Shown here: piece by piece, positions 26,913 through 39,600 of the stretch | How positions within the stretch are numbered: the first letter of the stretch is position 1 | Layout of the letters: the number at the start of each line of letters is the position of its first letter | Origin: Paracoccaceae bacterium | Lineage (GTDB): Bacteria > Pseudomonadota > Alphaproteobacteria > Rhodobacterales > Rhodobacteraceae | Reading direction: 5' to 3' | Assembly (NCBI GenBank): GCA_016124615.1 | Contig: WGNF01000003.1 | Span: 62,001-126,000 of the forward strand | Length of the DNA stretch: 64,000 bases | Made by a program: the position numbers and the translations under genes | Notes under the pieces: generated by a model | The model's input: the letters and a program-made list of their open reading frames with translations, nothing else | The model's database searches: none | Told to the model about the DNA's origin: nothing

Positions 26913-26991
26913 TCCGGGACATGCCGGGTCGGGTGGCAAGGAGGTAAGGGGCCTTCCGCCCGACGTCAATCCATTTGGCGGAGCCAATTCC

Positions 26992-27453
26992 ATGAAACTC
27001 TCGACCAAAGGCCGTTATGCGATGGTTGCGCTGGCCGATCTGGCGCTGGCGAAATCCGACGATCTGGTGACGCTGGCCGAAATCGCCAAGCGGCAGGACA
27101 TTTCGCTGCCCTATCTGGAGCAGTTGTTCGTCAAGCTGCGGCGGGCCAGTCTGGTGGAATCGGTGCGCGGCCCCGGCGGCGGCTACCGGCTTTCCCGCTC
27201 GCCGCACGAGATCCGGGTCAGCGAGATCCTCGAAGCGGTGGATGAGACGGTCAGCGCCATGCACACCGGCGCGGGCGCCTCGGGTGGCGCCTCGGGCACG
27301 CGGGCGCAATCGCTGACCAACCGGCTGTGGGAGGGGCTGAGCGCCCATGTCTATGTGTTCCTGCACCAGACCCGGCTTTCCGACGTGATCAAGAACGAGA
27401 TGCGGCCCTGCCCGGCGGTGCCCGCGCTGTTCCGCGTGGTCGACGAGGAATGA
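26992..27453 (+). CDS. iscR: Rrf2-family iron-sulfur regulator IscR
   Basis: 153 residues starting MKLSTKGRYAMVALADLALA; winged helix with SLPYLEQLFVKLRRASLVES and the wing GPGGGYRLSR. Only one cysteine is present (C140, in RPCPAVP), whereas E. coli IscR uses three cysteines plus a histidine. A single-cysteine IscR with unusual cluster ligation has been reported in Rhodobacter sphaeroides, so this looks like the family norm. First gene of the suf operon; expected to sense Fe-S status and control it. Confidence 0.92.
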   Translation: MKLSTKGRYAMVALADLALAKSDDLVTLAEIAKRQDISLPYLEQLFVKLRRASLVESVRGPGGGYRLSRSPHEIRVSEILEAVDETVSAMHTGAGASGGASGTRAQSLTNRLWEGLSAHVYVFLHQTRLSDVIKNEMRPCPAVPALFRVVDEE

Positions 27454-27491
27454 TGCGGCGCAAGGAACGATTTTTCACCGAAAAGTCGGCG

Positions 27492-27512
27492 CGAATTTTC
27501 CGTGAAAATTCG
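27492..27512. promoter_or_regulatory. Inverted repeat between iscR and the desulfurase gene
   Basis: CGAATTTT (27492-27499) and AAAATTCG (27505-27512) are perfect arms around CCGTG. A similar TTTTTCACCGAAAA lies just upstream (27472-27485). AT-rich in a GC-rich surrounding and directly before the next start codon. It may be an operator or an mRNA hairpin controlling the second gene. Confidence 0.5.
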
Positions 27513-27514
27513 GG

Positions 27515-28570
27515 GTGCGCGGTGTGAGCGGGCACGTCTATCTGGACTGGAACGCCACCGCCCCGCTGCGCCCCGAAGCGCGGGCGGCGATGATCGCGGC
27601 GATGGATGTGGTGGGCAATCCATCCTCGGTCCATGCCGAGGGGCGCGCGGCGCGGGCCATCGTGGAACGGGCGCGGGCGCAGGTGGCGGCGGCGCTGGGG
27701 GCGGACGGGGCCGATATCGTCTTTACCTCGGGTGCCACCGAAGCCGCGGCGCTGGCGCTGCAGGGGCGCGGGCTGGCCTGCGCCGGGGTGGAACATGACG
27801 CGGTTTCCGCCTGGTGCGAGGTGTCGCTGGCGGTGGACGCCAGCGGCGCGGTGATCGTGCCCGACCCGGCAGCATCGGCGGTGCAGATCGCCAACCCCGA
27901 AACCGGCGTGGTGCAGGCGCTGCCCGAAGGGCTGGCGGTCAGCGATCTGACGCAGGGCTTCGGCAAGCTGCCGCTGGCCTTCAACTGGCTGGGCTGCGCG
28001 ATGGGGCTGGTGTCGGCGCACAAGCTGGGCGGGCCGAAGGGCGTCGGCGCGCTGGTGCTGCGGCAGGGGCTGGATGTGGCGGCACAACTGCGCGGCGGCG
28101 GGCAAGAGATGGGGCGGCGCGCGGGCACCGAAAACGTGATCGGCATCGCCGGATTCGGCGCGGCGGCAGAGGCGGCGGCGCGGGATCTTGCCGATGGGGT
28201 CTGGGAAAATGTCGCCGAGATTAGAAATATTCTAGAACAGGCGTTGGCCTCGGCGGAAAACTCGACTATTATTGTCGGGAAAGGCGCCGCGCGGTTGCCG
28301 AACACCAGTTGCCTCGTCACGCCCGGCTGGAAGGGCGAAACGCAGGTGATGCAGATGGACCTTGCCGGGTTCGCGGTTTCGGCGGGATCGGCCTGTTCGT
28401 CGGGCAAGGTGCGGCCCAGCCGCGTGTTGCGCGCGATGGGGCTGGACGAGGCGGCGGCGACATCGGCGCTGCGGGTGTCGATCGGGCCGGGCGTCGGGCG
28501 CGACGACGTGTTGCGCTTCGCCGCGGTCTGGGCCGCGCAAGCCCGCCGCTGGCGCGCGCGGGCGACATGA
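27515..28570 (+). CDS. Compact cysteine desulfurase (NifS/IscS-type)
   Basis: 351 residues from GTG 27515 (a second GTG at 27524 is equally possible). PLP enzyme that releases sulfur from cysteine. Key features are kept: EHDAV (His near residue 90), NPETG for the usual NNEIG, VSDLTQGFGK for the PLP Asp, Lys in SAHKLGGPKG, and active-site Cys in AGSACSSGKVRPSR. It is some 40-50 residues shorter than typical IscS because the segment between the EH and NPETG motifs is trimmed. It sits between iscR and sufB, while a full SufS is encoded at the operon end. Confidence 0.85.
   Translation: MRGVSGHVYLDWNATAPLRPEARAAMIAAMDVVGNPSSVHAEGRAARAIVERARAQVAAALGADGADIVFTSGATEAAALALQGRGLACAGVEHDAVSAWCEVSLAVDASGAVIVPDPAASAVQIANPETGVVQALPEGLAVSDLTQGFGKLPLAFNWLGCAMGLVSAHKLGGPKGVGALVLRQGLDVAAQLRGGGQEMGRRAGTENVIGIAGFGAAAEAAARDLADGVWENVAEIRNILEQALASAENSTIIVGKGAARLPNTSCLVTPGWKGETQVMQMDLAGFAVSAGSACSSGKVRPSRVLRAMGLDEAAATSALRVSIGPGVGRDDVLRFAAVWAAQARRWRARAT
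28220..28272 (+). promoter_or_regulatory. Internal iron-control-type palindrome and promoter ahead of sufB
   Basis: Inside the desulfurase gene, ATTAGAAATATTCTAGAA (28220-28237) matches TTAGAA-N3-TTCTAA with one mismatch. It is followed by TTGGCC (28244-28249), 17 bp, TATTAT (28267-28272). This AT-rich patch is unusual for the gene. It lies about 340 bp before sufB and could drive sufBCD separately from iscR under iron control. Confidence 0.45.
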
Positions 28571-28611
28571 GGATCGGGGTGCAAACCCCTGAAACGGAAG
28601 GATGAGGTCTT

Positions 28612-30141
28612 ATGGCTGCGCTGGACAAAGCTGACGTGGAAGTGCGCGACGGTGTCGATCGCGAGACGATCGAAACCGTGCAGGCGATGTCGGGGGCCTA
28701 TAAATACGGCTGGAACACCGACATCGAGACCGAATACGCGCCGAAGGGCGTGAACGAGGATATCGTGCGGCTGATCTCGTCCAAGAACGGCGAGCCGGAG
28801 TGGATGACCGACTGGCGGCTGGCCGCGTTCCGGCGCTGGCAGCAGATGGAAGAACCGCGCTGGGCGATGCTGCACTACCCCGAGATCGACTATCAGGACC
28901 AGTTCTACTACGCCAAGCCCAAGAGCATGGACGTGAAGCCCAAGAGCCTTGACGAGGTCGATCCGAAGCTGCTGGCGACCTACGAAAAGCTTGGCATCCC
29001 GTTGAAGGAACAGATGATTCTGGCCGGGGTCGAGGGCGCAGAGGCGGCCCCCGCCGAAGGCCGCAAGGTGGCGGTGGATGCGGTCTTCGACAGCGTTTCG
29101 GTCGGCACGACGTTCAAGGCGGAACTGGCCAAGGCCGGCGTGATCTTCATGCCGATTTCCGAAGCGATCCGCGAATATCCCGATCTGGTGAAGAAGTATC
29201 TGGGCTCGGTCGTGCCGCCGTCCGACAACTTCTTTGCCACGCTGAATTCGGCGGTCTTTTCCGATGGCAGCTTCGTCTACATCCCGCCGGGGGTGCGCTG
29301 CCCGATGGAACTGTCGACCTATTTCCGCATCAACGCCGAAAACACCGGCCAGTTCGAGCGGACGCTGATCATTGCCGACAAGGGCAGCTATGTCAGCTAC
29401 CTCGAAGGCTGCACCGCGCCCAAGCGCGACATCGCGCAGCTTCACGCGGCGGTGGTGGAGATCGTCATCCTCGAAGACGCCGAGGTGAAGTATTCCACCG
29501 TGCAGAACTGGTATCCCGGCGATGCCGAGGGCAAGGGCGGCATCTACAACTTCGTCACCAAGCGCGCCGATTGCCGCGAGGCGCGGGCCAAGGTGATGTG
29601 GACGCAGGTCGAAACCGGCTCGGCGATCACCTGGAAATACCCGTCCTGCATCCTGCGCGGCGACGACAGCCAGGGCGAGTTCTACTCGATCGCCATCGCC
29701 AACAACATGCAGCAGGCCGACACCGGTACCAAGATGCACCATCTTGGCAAGAACACCCGCTCTCGCATTGTTTCCAAAGGGATTTCGGCGGGCAAGGCGC
29801 AGAACACCTATCGCGGTCTTGTCTCGGTGCATCCCAAGGCCAAGGGCAGCCGCAACTATACCCAATGCGACAGCCTGCTGATCGGCGACAAATGCGGGGC
29901 GCATACGGTGCCCTACATCGAGGTCAAGAACAACTCGAGCCGGGTGGAACACGAGGCGACCACCTCGAAGGTGGATGACGACCAGCTGTTCTACTGCCGC
30001 TCGCGCGGCATGGACGAGGAAGAGGCGGTGGCGCTGGTCGTCAACGGCTTCTGCAAGGAGGTGCTGCAGGCGCTGCCGATGGAATTCGCGATGGAGGCGC
30101 AAAGCCTGGTCGCGATCAGCCTTGAAGGCAGCGTGGGATGA
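28612..30141 (+). CDS. sufB: Fe-S cluster assembly scaffold protein SufB
   Basis: 509 residues. The SufB core is recognisable by [46 protein letters not shown], and the C-terminal [19 protein letters not shown] with [13 protein letters not shown]. Forms the SufBC2D scaffold that builds Fe-S clusters in the cytoplasm. The stop overlaps the start of the next gene (ATGA). Confidence 0.97.
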   Translation: MAALDKADVEVRDGVDRETIETVQAMSGAYKYGWNTDIETEYAPKGVNEDIVRLISSKNGEPEWMTDWRLAAFRRWQQMEEPRWAMLHYPEIDYQDQFYYAKPKSMDVKPKSLDEVDPKLLATYEKLGIPLKEQMILAGVEGAEAAPAEGRKVAVDAVFDSVSVGTTFKAELAKAGVIFMPISEAIREYPDLVKKYLGSVVPPSDNFFATLNSAVFSDGSFVYIPPGVRCPMELSTYFRINAENTGQFERTLIIADKGSYVSYLEGCTAPKRDIAQLHAAVVEIVILEDAEVKYSTVQNWYPGDAEGKGGIYNFVTKRADCREARAKVMWTQVETGSAITWKYPSCILRGDDSQGEFYSIAIANNMQQADTGTKMHHLGKNTRSRIVSKGISAGKAQNTYRGLVSVHPKAKGSRNYTQCDSLLIGDKCGAHTVPYIEVKNNSSRVEHEATTSKVDDDQLFYCRSRGMDEEEAVALVVNGFCKEVLQALPMEFAMEAQSLVAISLEGSVG

Positions 30142-30890
30142 GCGACGAAGGCCAGATCACGGCGGCACCGGCGGGGGCGCCGTTCGTCACGCCCCTCGTG
30201 CGGGTCGTGCGGGCGGAGGTGCATGGCCGCACCGTGTTTTTCGCGGTCGAGGATCCGCGCGACGCGATCCAGCGCCACCACATGCAGGGTGCGTTCTATG
30301 AGGCCGAGGAACTGGCGATCATCGCGCGCCATTTCCCGATCGGCGGGCGCTACTGCGACATCGGCGCCAACGTCGGCAATCACGCGGTCTATGTCGCAAC
30401 CTTCCTGCATGCCGCGCGTGTCGTGCTGTTCGAGCCCAATCCGCCGGCCATCGCCCTGCTGCGCGCCAACATCATGCTGAACGGGCTGGAAACGGTCTGC
30501 GACATGTCCCACCTCGGCCTCGGGCTGTCCGACGCTCCGGCGGCCTCGGTCGCGATGGCGATCCCGGCCAAGAACCTTGGCGGATCGCGCGTGGTTGCGG
30601 GCGACGGCGGCATCCGGCTGGAGCGGGGCGATACGGTGCTGGGCAACGAGCGTTTCGACCTGTTGAAGATCGACGTCGAAGGCATGGAAATGAAGGTGCT
30701 TTCCGGCTTGTCCGGCCTGATCGCCGCGACCCGCCCTGCGATCTTCATCGAGGTTGACCGGTCCAATCAGGCCGCCTTCGCGGATTGGCTGCGCGAGGTC
30801 GATTACACCGTGGAGGAGGAGTTCAGCCGCTACCGCGCGAACACCAACTACCTTGTCAAGCCGCGCGACGGCGCCGCCACGCATGCCTAG
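30138..30890 (+). CDS. FkbM-family methyltransferase inside the suf operon
   Basis: 250 residues. SAM motif I is [16 protein letters not shown] (about 74-89), followed by [18 protein letters not shown], and the FkbM-type motif [19 protein letters not shown] near residue 175. FkbM proteins are usually O-methyltransferases of sugars or secondary metabolites. Its start overlaps the sufB stop (ATGA) and its stop overlaps the start of the next methyltransferase-like gene, so it is firmly part of the suf transcript. Substrate unknown; a link to Fe-S assembly is not established. Confidence 0.8.
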   Translation: MSDEGQITAAPAGAPFVTPLVRVVRAEVHGRTVFFAVEDPRDAIQRHHMQGAFYEAEELAIIARHFPIGGRYCDIGANVGNHAVYVATFLHAARVVLFEPNPPAIALLRANIMLNGLETVCDMSHLGLGLSDAPAASVAMAIPAKNLGGSRVVAGDGGIRLERGDTVLGNERFDLLKIDVEGMEMKVLSGLSGLIAATRPAIFIEVDRSNQAAFADWLREVDYTVEEEFSRYRANTNYLVKPRDGAATHA

Positions 30891-31497
30891 CCCCGCCACC
30901 CTTGCCGCCGCCGCGCCGACGCGCCCCGCGCTGACCATGCCACCGGCCGAGGCCGAGGCGTTGCGGGCCGCCTATGCGGGGGCGGGCACGATCCTTGAAT
31001 ACGGCTCGGGCGGGTCCACCGTGCTGGCGGCCGAGATGCCGGGCAAGGCGATCCACTCGGTCGAAAGCGACGCGGACTGGGTGGCGATGATGCGGGCGTG
31101 GTTCGCCGAAAACCCGCCCGCCTCGCAGCCGGTCCTGCACCACGCCGATATCGGGCCGACGCGCGACTGGGGCCATCCGGCGGATGACAGCGGGTTTCGC
31201 CGCTGGCCGGGCTATGCCCTGTCGGTCTGGGATCGCCCGGACTTTCAGCACCCCGATGTGGTGCTGGTCGATGGCCGCTTTCGCGTGGCCTGCCTGTTGG
31301 TCACCGCGTTCCGGATCACCCGGCCGGTGACGGCGCTGTTCGACGATTACGCCGGGCGCCGCTTCTATCACGGGGTGGAGGATTTCCTGCGCCCCTCGGC
31401 GCTGATCGGCCGCATGGCGCGGTTCGATCTGGTGCCGCAACCTGTGCCCGCCGACCGGCTGGGCTGGATCATCAGCTACTTCACGCGCACTGCGTGA
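30883..31497 (+). CDS. Rossmann-fold methyltransferase-like protein inside the suf operon
   Basis: 204 residues from ATG 30883, overlapping the FkbM-type gene by 8 nt. A SAM-type glycine loop TILEYGSGGSTVLAAEM is followed by a strand ending in acid (IHSVESDADWVAMM), and a DVVLVDGRFRVACLL motif IV-like strand. This pattern is seen in class I methyltransferase-like proteins linked to polysaccharide or sugar genes. No catalytic base can be pointed to. It separates the FkbM gene from sufC by 19 nt. Confidence 0.7.
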   Translation: MPSPATLAAAAPTRPALTMPPAEAEALRAAYAGAGTILEYGSGGSTVLAAEMPGKAIHSVESDADWVAMMRAWFAENPPASQPVLHHADIGPTRDWGHPADDSGFRRWPGYALSVWDRPDFQHPDVVLVDGRFRVACLLVTAFRITRPVTALFDDYAGRRFYHGVEDFLRPSALIGRMARFDLVPQPVPADRLGWIISYFTRTA

Positions 31498-31516
31498 CAC
31501 GGATCGAGGAATGACC

Positions 31517-32271
<755 letters not shown>

Positions 32272-32272
<1 letters not shown>

Positions 32273-33561
32273 TGGCGGTGGCGCGGGTCAGATCGGCCGC
32301 GTCCGAGGCGCGGCTGGCGGGGCTGGTGCTGCCGCAGGGCGGTGCCTGGCTGACGGCGGCGCGGGGCGCGGCGCTGGACCGGCTGACGGCGATGGGCCTG
32401 CCGGGGCGGCGCGACGAATACTGGCGCTACACCGACCCGACCACGCTGGTGGCCGCCGATCCGGTGCCCGCCGCGCTTTACGACAGGGGCGACGAGGCCC
32501 CGGCTTTCGACGCCATCGACCGGCTGACGCTGGTCTTTACCGATGGTGTCTTCGACGCGGCGGCCTCGGACGACCTGAGCCTGACCGGGGTCGAGATCGT
32601 GCGGCTGGCCGATGCCGGTGCGCGCGACATCCACTGGGCGCGCGAGCTTTACGGCGTGCTGGAGGCGCGCGGGCAGTCGCCCGTCGCCCGGCCGCTGGCG
32701 GCGCTGAATTCGGCCACGGCCACCGATGGCGTGCTGATCCGGGTGACGGGCAAGGCCGCAAAGCCGGTCAGCCTGGTCTATCGCCATGCCGCGACCAGTT
32801 CTGACGCGGTGCTGCACCACTGCATCAAGCTGGAACCCGGCGCCGATTTCACGCTGCTGGAAAGCGGCCCCGGTGCCGCGCGGTTCAACACCGTGACCGA
32901 GGTCGAGATTGCCGATGGCGCGGCCTTCCACCACATCCGCACGCAGGGGCGCGACCATGAACGGCGGGTGGCGACGCATCTTTTCGCCCGGCTGGACGCG
33001 AACTGCCGGTTCAAGACCTTCACGCTGACCGCGAACGGCGTTCTGACCCGCAACGAGGCGGTGGTGGAACTGCTGGGCGACGATTCCATCGCCCATATCG
33101 CCGGCGCGGCGATGGGCGATGGCGGCTTTCATCATGACGATACCGTGTTCATCACCCATGACGCCGAGCGGTGCGAAAGCCGTCAGGTGTTCAAGAAAGT
33201 GCTGCGGCACGGCGCCCAGGGCGTGTTTCAGGGCAAGATTCTGGTCAAGCAGGGCGCGCAGAAGACCGACGGCTACCAGATTTCGCAAAGCCTGCTGCTG
33301 GATGACGATTGCCAGTTCCTTGCCAAGCCCGAGCTGGAGATCTACGCCGACGACGTGAAATGTTCGCACGGGTCCACGTCGGGCGCGATCGACGATACGG
33401 CGCTGTTCTACCTGCGTTCGCGCGGGGTGCCGGAAAAGACGGCGCAGGCGCTTCTGGTGCAGGCCTTTCTGGTCGAGGCGATCGAGGAGATCGAGGATGC
33501 GGCCATCGCCGAGGATATCCGGGACCGGCTGCAAGGCTGGCTTGCCCGCAGGATGGGGTGA
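32272..33561 (+). CDS. sufD: Fe-S cluster assembly protein SufD
   Basis: 429 residues. The N-terminal helical part ends with GRRDEYWRYTDPTTL, and the beta-helix core carries HDDTVFITHDAERCESRQVFK, GAQGVFQGKILVKQGAQKTD, and KCSHGSTSGAIDDTALFYLRSRG. SufD partners SufB in the SufBC2D scaffold. The beta-helix histidine of SufD is likely in CSHGST. Overlaps sufC by one base; the next gene starts at the base after its stop. Confidence 0.95.
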
Positions 33562-34056
33562 ATGACGGTCAGCGCGGACATACTGGAAAGCTACGCGGCG
33601 CCCGGCCGGGTGATGCGGCGCAAGCTGGCCGAAGGCCCGCGCGAAGATCGGGCGCTGGCCACGCTGATGGCGGCGCTGGGGCTGATCTTCCTGGGCCAGT
33701 GGCCGGGGCTGATCCGCGCCACGCGGCTTGATCCTGCGGTGCCGTTTGATGCCCGCGTCGGCGGCGCGCTGATGGGGCTCTTGTTCCTTGCGCCGCTGAT
33801 CGCCTACGGGCTGGCCGGGCTGGTGCGGCTGGTCGCGCGGATGCTGGGCGGGCAAGGGACATGGTTCACCGCGCGGCTGGCGCTGTTCTGGTCGCTGCTG
33901 GCCGCGAGCCCGTTGATGCTGGTGCAGGGCTTGGTGGCCGGGTTGATCGGGCCGGGCCCGGTGCTTAGCGGGCTGGGCCTGATCGTGCTGGTGGCGTTCC
34001 TGTGGTTGTTCGGCGGTGCCCTGCGCGCCAGTGAAGCCGAAGGGGCCATCGCATGA
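33562..34056 (+). CDS. Yip1-like small membrane protein, first of a pair in the suf operon
   Basis: 164 residues with four hydrophobic segments beginning near residue 35 (LATLMAALGLIFLGQWPG) after a charged N-terminus (GRVMRRKLAEGPREDRAL). The appearance is that of Yip1-domain proteins of alphaproteobacteria. It abuts sufD (stop 33559-33561, start 33562) and overlaps the next, similar gene by 4 nt. A function in Fe-S assembly is not known; co-transcription is the only link. Confidence 0.7.
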   Translation: MTVSADILESYAAPGRVMRRKLAEGPREDRALATLMAALGLIFLGQWPGLIRATRLDPAVPFDARVGGALMGLLFLAPLIAYGLAGLVRLVARMLGGQGTWFTARLALFWSLLAASPLMLVQGLVAGLIGPGPVLSGLGLIVLVAFLWLFGGALRASEAEGAIA

Positions 34057-34642
34057 ACGGGTTCGCCGATGTCACCGACCTTGCCCGCCTGACCGCGCGC
34101 GACCCGCGCGGCGGCGCCCGGGCCATTCTGGCGCTGCGCCTGCCGGTGCGCGTGCTGTGGGAGCTGATGTTGCTGGTCTCGGTGCTGACCGACCTGTTGC
34201 TGTTCGCCGAACTGGCGGTGGGCGGTGCCGATGTGCAGGTGCTGCTCAGCGCGGCGCTGCCGGACCCGCTGGTGATGGCGGCGATGCAGTTCGCCTCGCT
34301 CTGCGTGATGACGGTGGCGCTGTACGGTGTCGGCCATGCCTTTGGCGGCAAGGGCGACTGGCCCGGGGCGATGGCGCTGGTGGTCTGGTTGCAGGCCATC
34401 ATGCTGATGTTCGGGGCCGCGCAGGTCGTGCTTTACCTGCTGCTGCCGGTGGCGGCAAACCTGCTGGGCCTTGTCTCGCTGGTGGTGCTGATGTGGCTGC
34501 TGACGCATTTCACCGCCGAGCTGCACCGTTTCACCAACCTTTGGCTGGTGGCCTTCGGCATCCTCGCCACGGCGGTGGTGCTGATCTTCGGCCTCAGCTT
34601 CCTGCTGGTCGCCTTCGGCGTCCTGATGCCCGGAGTGGCCTG

Positions 34643-34643
<1 letters not shown>
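34053..34643 (+). CDS. Yip1-like membrane protein, second of a pair in the suf operon
   Basis: 196 residues, five hydrophobic segments (LWELMLLVSVLTDLLLFAEL, then others up to VLIFGLSFLLVAFGVL). The N-terminus LARLTARDPRGGARAILAL is typical of Rhodobacterales Yip1-family proteins as I recall them. It overlaps its neighbour by ATGA (34053-34056) and its stop overlaps the sufS start by one base, so the chain sufD to sufS has no gaps. Confidence 0.72.
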
Positions 34644-35863
<1,220 letters not shown>

Positions 35864-35881
35864 CCCTGCGCGCATTGCCCG

Positions 35882-35910
35882 TTGCGGGCGCCGCGCCGCC
35901 CGGTTATAGA
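35882..35910 (+). promoter_or_regulatory. tRNA-Arg promoter
   Basis: -35 TTGCGG (35882-35887), 17 bp, -10 TATAGA (35905-35910), placing initiation about 5 nt before the tRNA at 35922. Confidence 0.6.
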
Positions 35911-35921
35911 GCGGCTGGCCT

Positions 35922-35998
<77 letters not shown>

Positions 35999-36077
35999 CA
36001 ATATCAACCACTTGGCGCTTTCGTGCTGCGTGCCGGGCCCGTGTCCGGCCCCGGCCTGCGGCGAATCCCGCGCGGGG

Positions 36078-36539
<462 letters not shown>

Positions 36540-36654
36540 GGGGGCCTGTCCTTGCGTTAAGGGGATGTGACTTGGTGTTTTAGTCCCTTTCGGACAAAGA
36601 TAAAGACGGGGAAAGCCCGCACCATGACGCGCCCGCAGGCGCAGCCGGAGAATG

Positions 36655-39600
36655 ATGAGCGACACACCGAAGGAGATCAGGCGGCGGGGGCGGTTCGGCC
36701 TCTGGGCGCTGCTGAGCCTCGCGTTGCTTGTCGCGGTGGTGGCGGCCGGGGTGGTGGCGGTCACCGGCCGGCCGATCGTGGCGCCAGAATGGGCGGTCAG
36801 CGAGGTTGAAACCCGGGTGAACGACCGTCTGGCCGGGGCGGCCAGCCTGCGGCTGGGCGGCGCGGAACTGCTGATCGACGACCATTTCGTGCCCCGGGTG
36901 CGGCTGACCGATCTGCGCGTGCTGGACGCGCATGGCGATCAGGTCGCTTACCTGCCGGAACTGCGCGTGACCTTCTCGCTGCCCGCGCTGCTGGATGGCA
37001 AGCTGTCGCCCAGCGAGTTGACGGTGTCGGGGGCCAGCCTTGCGCTGCACCGCGATGCGAACGGCGGGCTGAACCTGGCGCTGGGCCGCGACATCGGCGA
37101 GGCGCCCAGCGAGGTGCACAGCATCGGCGACGTCCTGCAGGCGATCGACAAGGTGCTGGCGGCCCCGGTGCTGGCCGGGCTGACGCGGATCCGGGCCGAC
37201 GCGCTGACGCTGACGCTGGACGATGCACGGGCGGGCCGGGTCTGGCAGGTCGGCGACGGGCGGCTGACGCTGGTGCAGGACGACCGCGACGTGTCGATCG
37301 AGCTTGGTTTCGGTCTGGCGAACGGCAATGGCGACCCGGCGACGGCGGTGATGACCTTCGTCAGCCGCAAGGGCTCGCCCGAGGCGCGCATCGCGGTGCG
37401 GGTCGACAATGTCGCGGCGCCGGACATTGCGGCGCAGGCCCCGGCGCTGACCTTCCTGAAGGTGGTCGATGCGCCGATCTCGGGCGATTTCCGCGCCTCG
37501 GTCGGTGCCGACGGCCAGATCGGTGCGCTGGAGGGGCGGCTCGACTTCGGCGCGGGCAAGGTGCAGCCGCGCGCCTCGATCACGCCGATCCGGTTCGACA
37601 AGGGCACGCTGGCCTTCACCTACGATCCGGCCCTGCGCAAGGTGACCTTTACCGAGGCTTCGGTGCAAAGCCCGGTGCTGCGCGTCAAGGCGACCGGGCA
37701 GGCCTATCTGCGCGACATGGAAACCGGGCTGCCGCGCACCCTTCTGGCGCAGGTGAAGTTTACCCAGGTGATGGTGGACCCGGCGCAGCTGTTCGTGAAG
37801 CCGGTGCGTTTTTCCGAGGGCGCGGTGGATCTGCAACTGCGGCTGGACCCGTTCGATCTGCGTCTGGGCCAGCTGATGCTGATGCAGGGCGACCGGCGGA
37901 TCGAGGCCAAGGGCGACTTTACCGCGACCGACAAGGGCTGGCAGGTGTCGCTTGATACCGCGCTGAACGAGATCAGCCACACCGACCTGCTGGCGCTGTG
38001 GCCGGTTGATCTGGTGCCGCAGACCCGCGACTGGCTCAGCGAGAACGTGCAGACCGGGCTGTTGTTCAACGTCACCGGCGGGCTGCGGCTGTCGCCGGGG
38101 CAAGAGCCGCGGCTGTCGATGGGCTACGAGTTCACCGATGCCGATGTGCGCTTCATCAAGACGCTGCCGCCGATCCAGCAGGGGCGCGGCTATGCCACCA
38201 TTGCCGACAAGACCTATACGATGGTGGTCGATGCGGGCCATGTCGCGGCGCCCGAGGGCGGCGACATCGACGTGGCGGGCTCGGTCTTCGAGGTGCCCGA
38301 CATCACGGTGAAACCGCCCCCGGCCGAGGTGAAGCTGAAGACCGACAGCACGATCACGGCGGCGCTGTCGCTGCTGGATCAGCCGCCGTTCGGCTTCATG
38401 ACCAAGGCGGGGCTGCCGGTCGATCTGGCGGATGGCCACGCCCGGCTGGACGTCGATATCAAGCTGCCGCTGGCCGACAAGATCCTGATGCCCGATGTGA
38501 CCTTCGATGCCAGCGGCACGCTGACCGGCGTCAGCAGCGACAAGCTGGTGAAAAACCGGGTGCTGACGGCCGACAGTCTGGCGCTGCAGGTGAACAACGA
38601 CCGGATCGCGATCAGCGGGTCGGGCAAGGTCGGCCGGGTGCCCGCGACGGTGACATGGACGCAGGACCTTGGCCCCGGCAGCGGCGACAAGAGCCATGTC
38701 GATGGCACGATCGAACTGTCGCAGGCGTTCGTGGACGAATTCAACATCGGCCTGCCGCCTGGCGCGGTCACCGGCACCGGCACCGGCACCATCGCGCTCG
38801 ATCTGGAACGCGGCGGGGCGGGGCGCTTCACGCTGACCTCGGATCTGGCCCACGTCGGTCTTGCCATCCCCGAGCTGGGCTGGGCCAAGCCCGCCGCGGC
38901 CACCGGCAAGCTGGAGGTGGCGGGCACGCTGGGCGAGCCGCCGACAATCGACCGGCTGGTGGTCGAGGGCAACGGGTTGTCGGCCACCGGCAAGGTGATC
39001 CTGAACCCCAACGGCAGCCTGAACGTGGCGCGCTTCGACCGGGTGAAGGTGGGCGGCTGGCTGGATGGCGCGGTGGACCTGACCGGCCACGGAAAAGGCA
39101 TTTCGGTGGCGATGCGCAGCGGCAGCATCGACCTGCGCCATGCGACCTTCAAGCGCACGGCGGCGCGCGGCCCGGCGGTGCCGATCACGCTGTCGCTTGA
39201 CCATCTGACGGTATCGCAGGGGATCGCGCTGACCGGCTTCCACGGCGATTTCACCACGCTGGGCGGCTTCAACGGCGTCTTTACCGCGCAGGTCAACGGC
39301 ACCGCAAAGGTCAACGGCACCGTGGTGCCAAGCGCCGACGGCACCGCCGTGCGGCTGCGTGCCGATGACGCGGGCGCCGTGATGGGCGGGGCCGGGGTGT
39401 TCGACCGGGGCCGCGGCGGCAGCTTCGATCTGACGCTGACCCCGCGCGCCGAGGCGGGGCAATACGACGGCAGGCTGACGATCACCGACATCAAGGTGGT
39501 CAAGGCCCCGGCGCTGGCGGATCTGCTGTCGGCGATCAGCATCATCGGGATGCTGGACCAGCTGAACGGGCCGGGCATCCTGTTCACCGATGTCAAATCC

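Noticed and set aside
26245-26991. N-terminal extension of IscR (open frame from 26245)
   Set aside because: It runs antisense through the hydrolase gene and across the promoter. IscR homologues start at MKLSTKGRYA, which is at 26992.
27538-30102. 854-codon minus-strand open frame opposite the desulfurase and sufB
   Set aside because: It covers two well-supported genes on the other strand and shows no domain; it is a frame shadow.
36652-36654. ATG at 36624 as the start of the AsmA-like gene
   Set aside because: It is in a different frame from the AsmA-like gene. The in-frame ATG pair at 36652/36655 has a Shine-Dalgarno.
36580-39462. 960-codon minus-strand open frame opposite the AsmA-like gene
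   Set aside because: The plus-strand protein has clear family features; the antisense frame is low-complexity Arg/Gln/His-rich.
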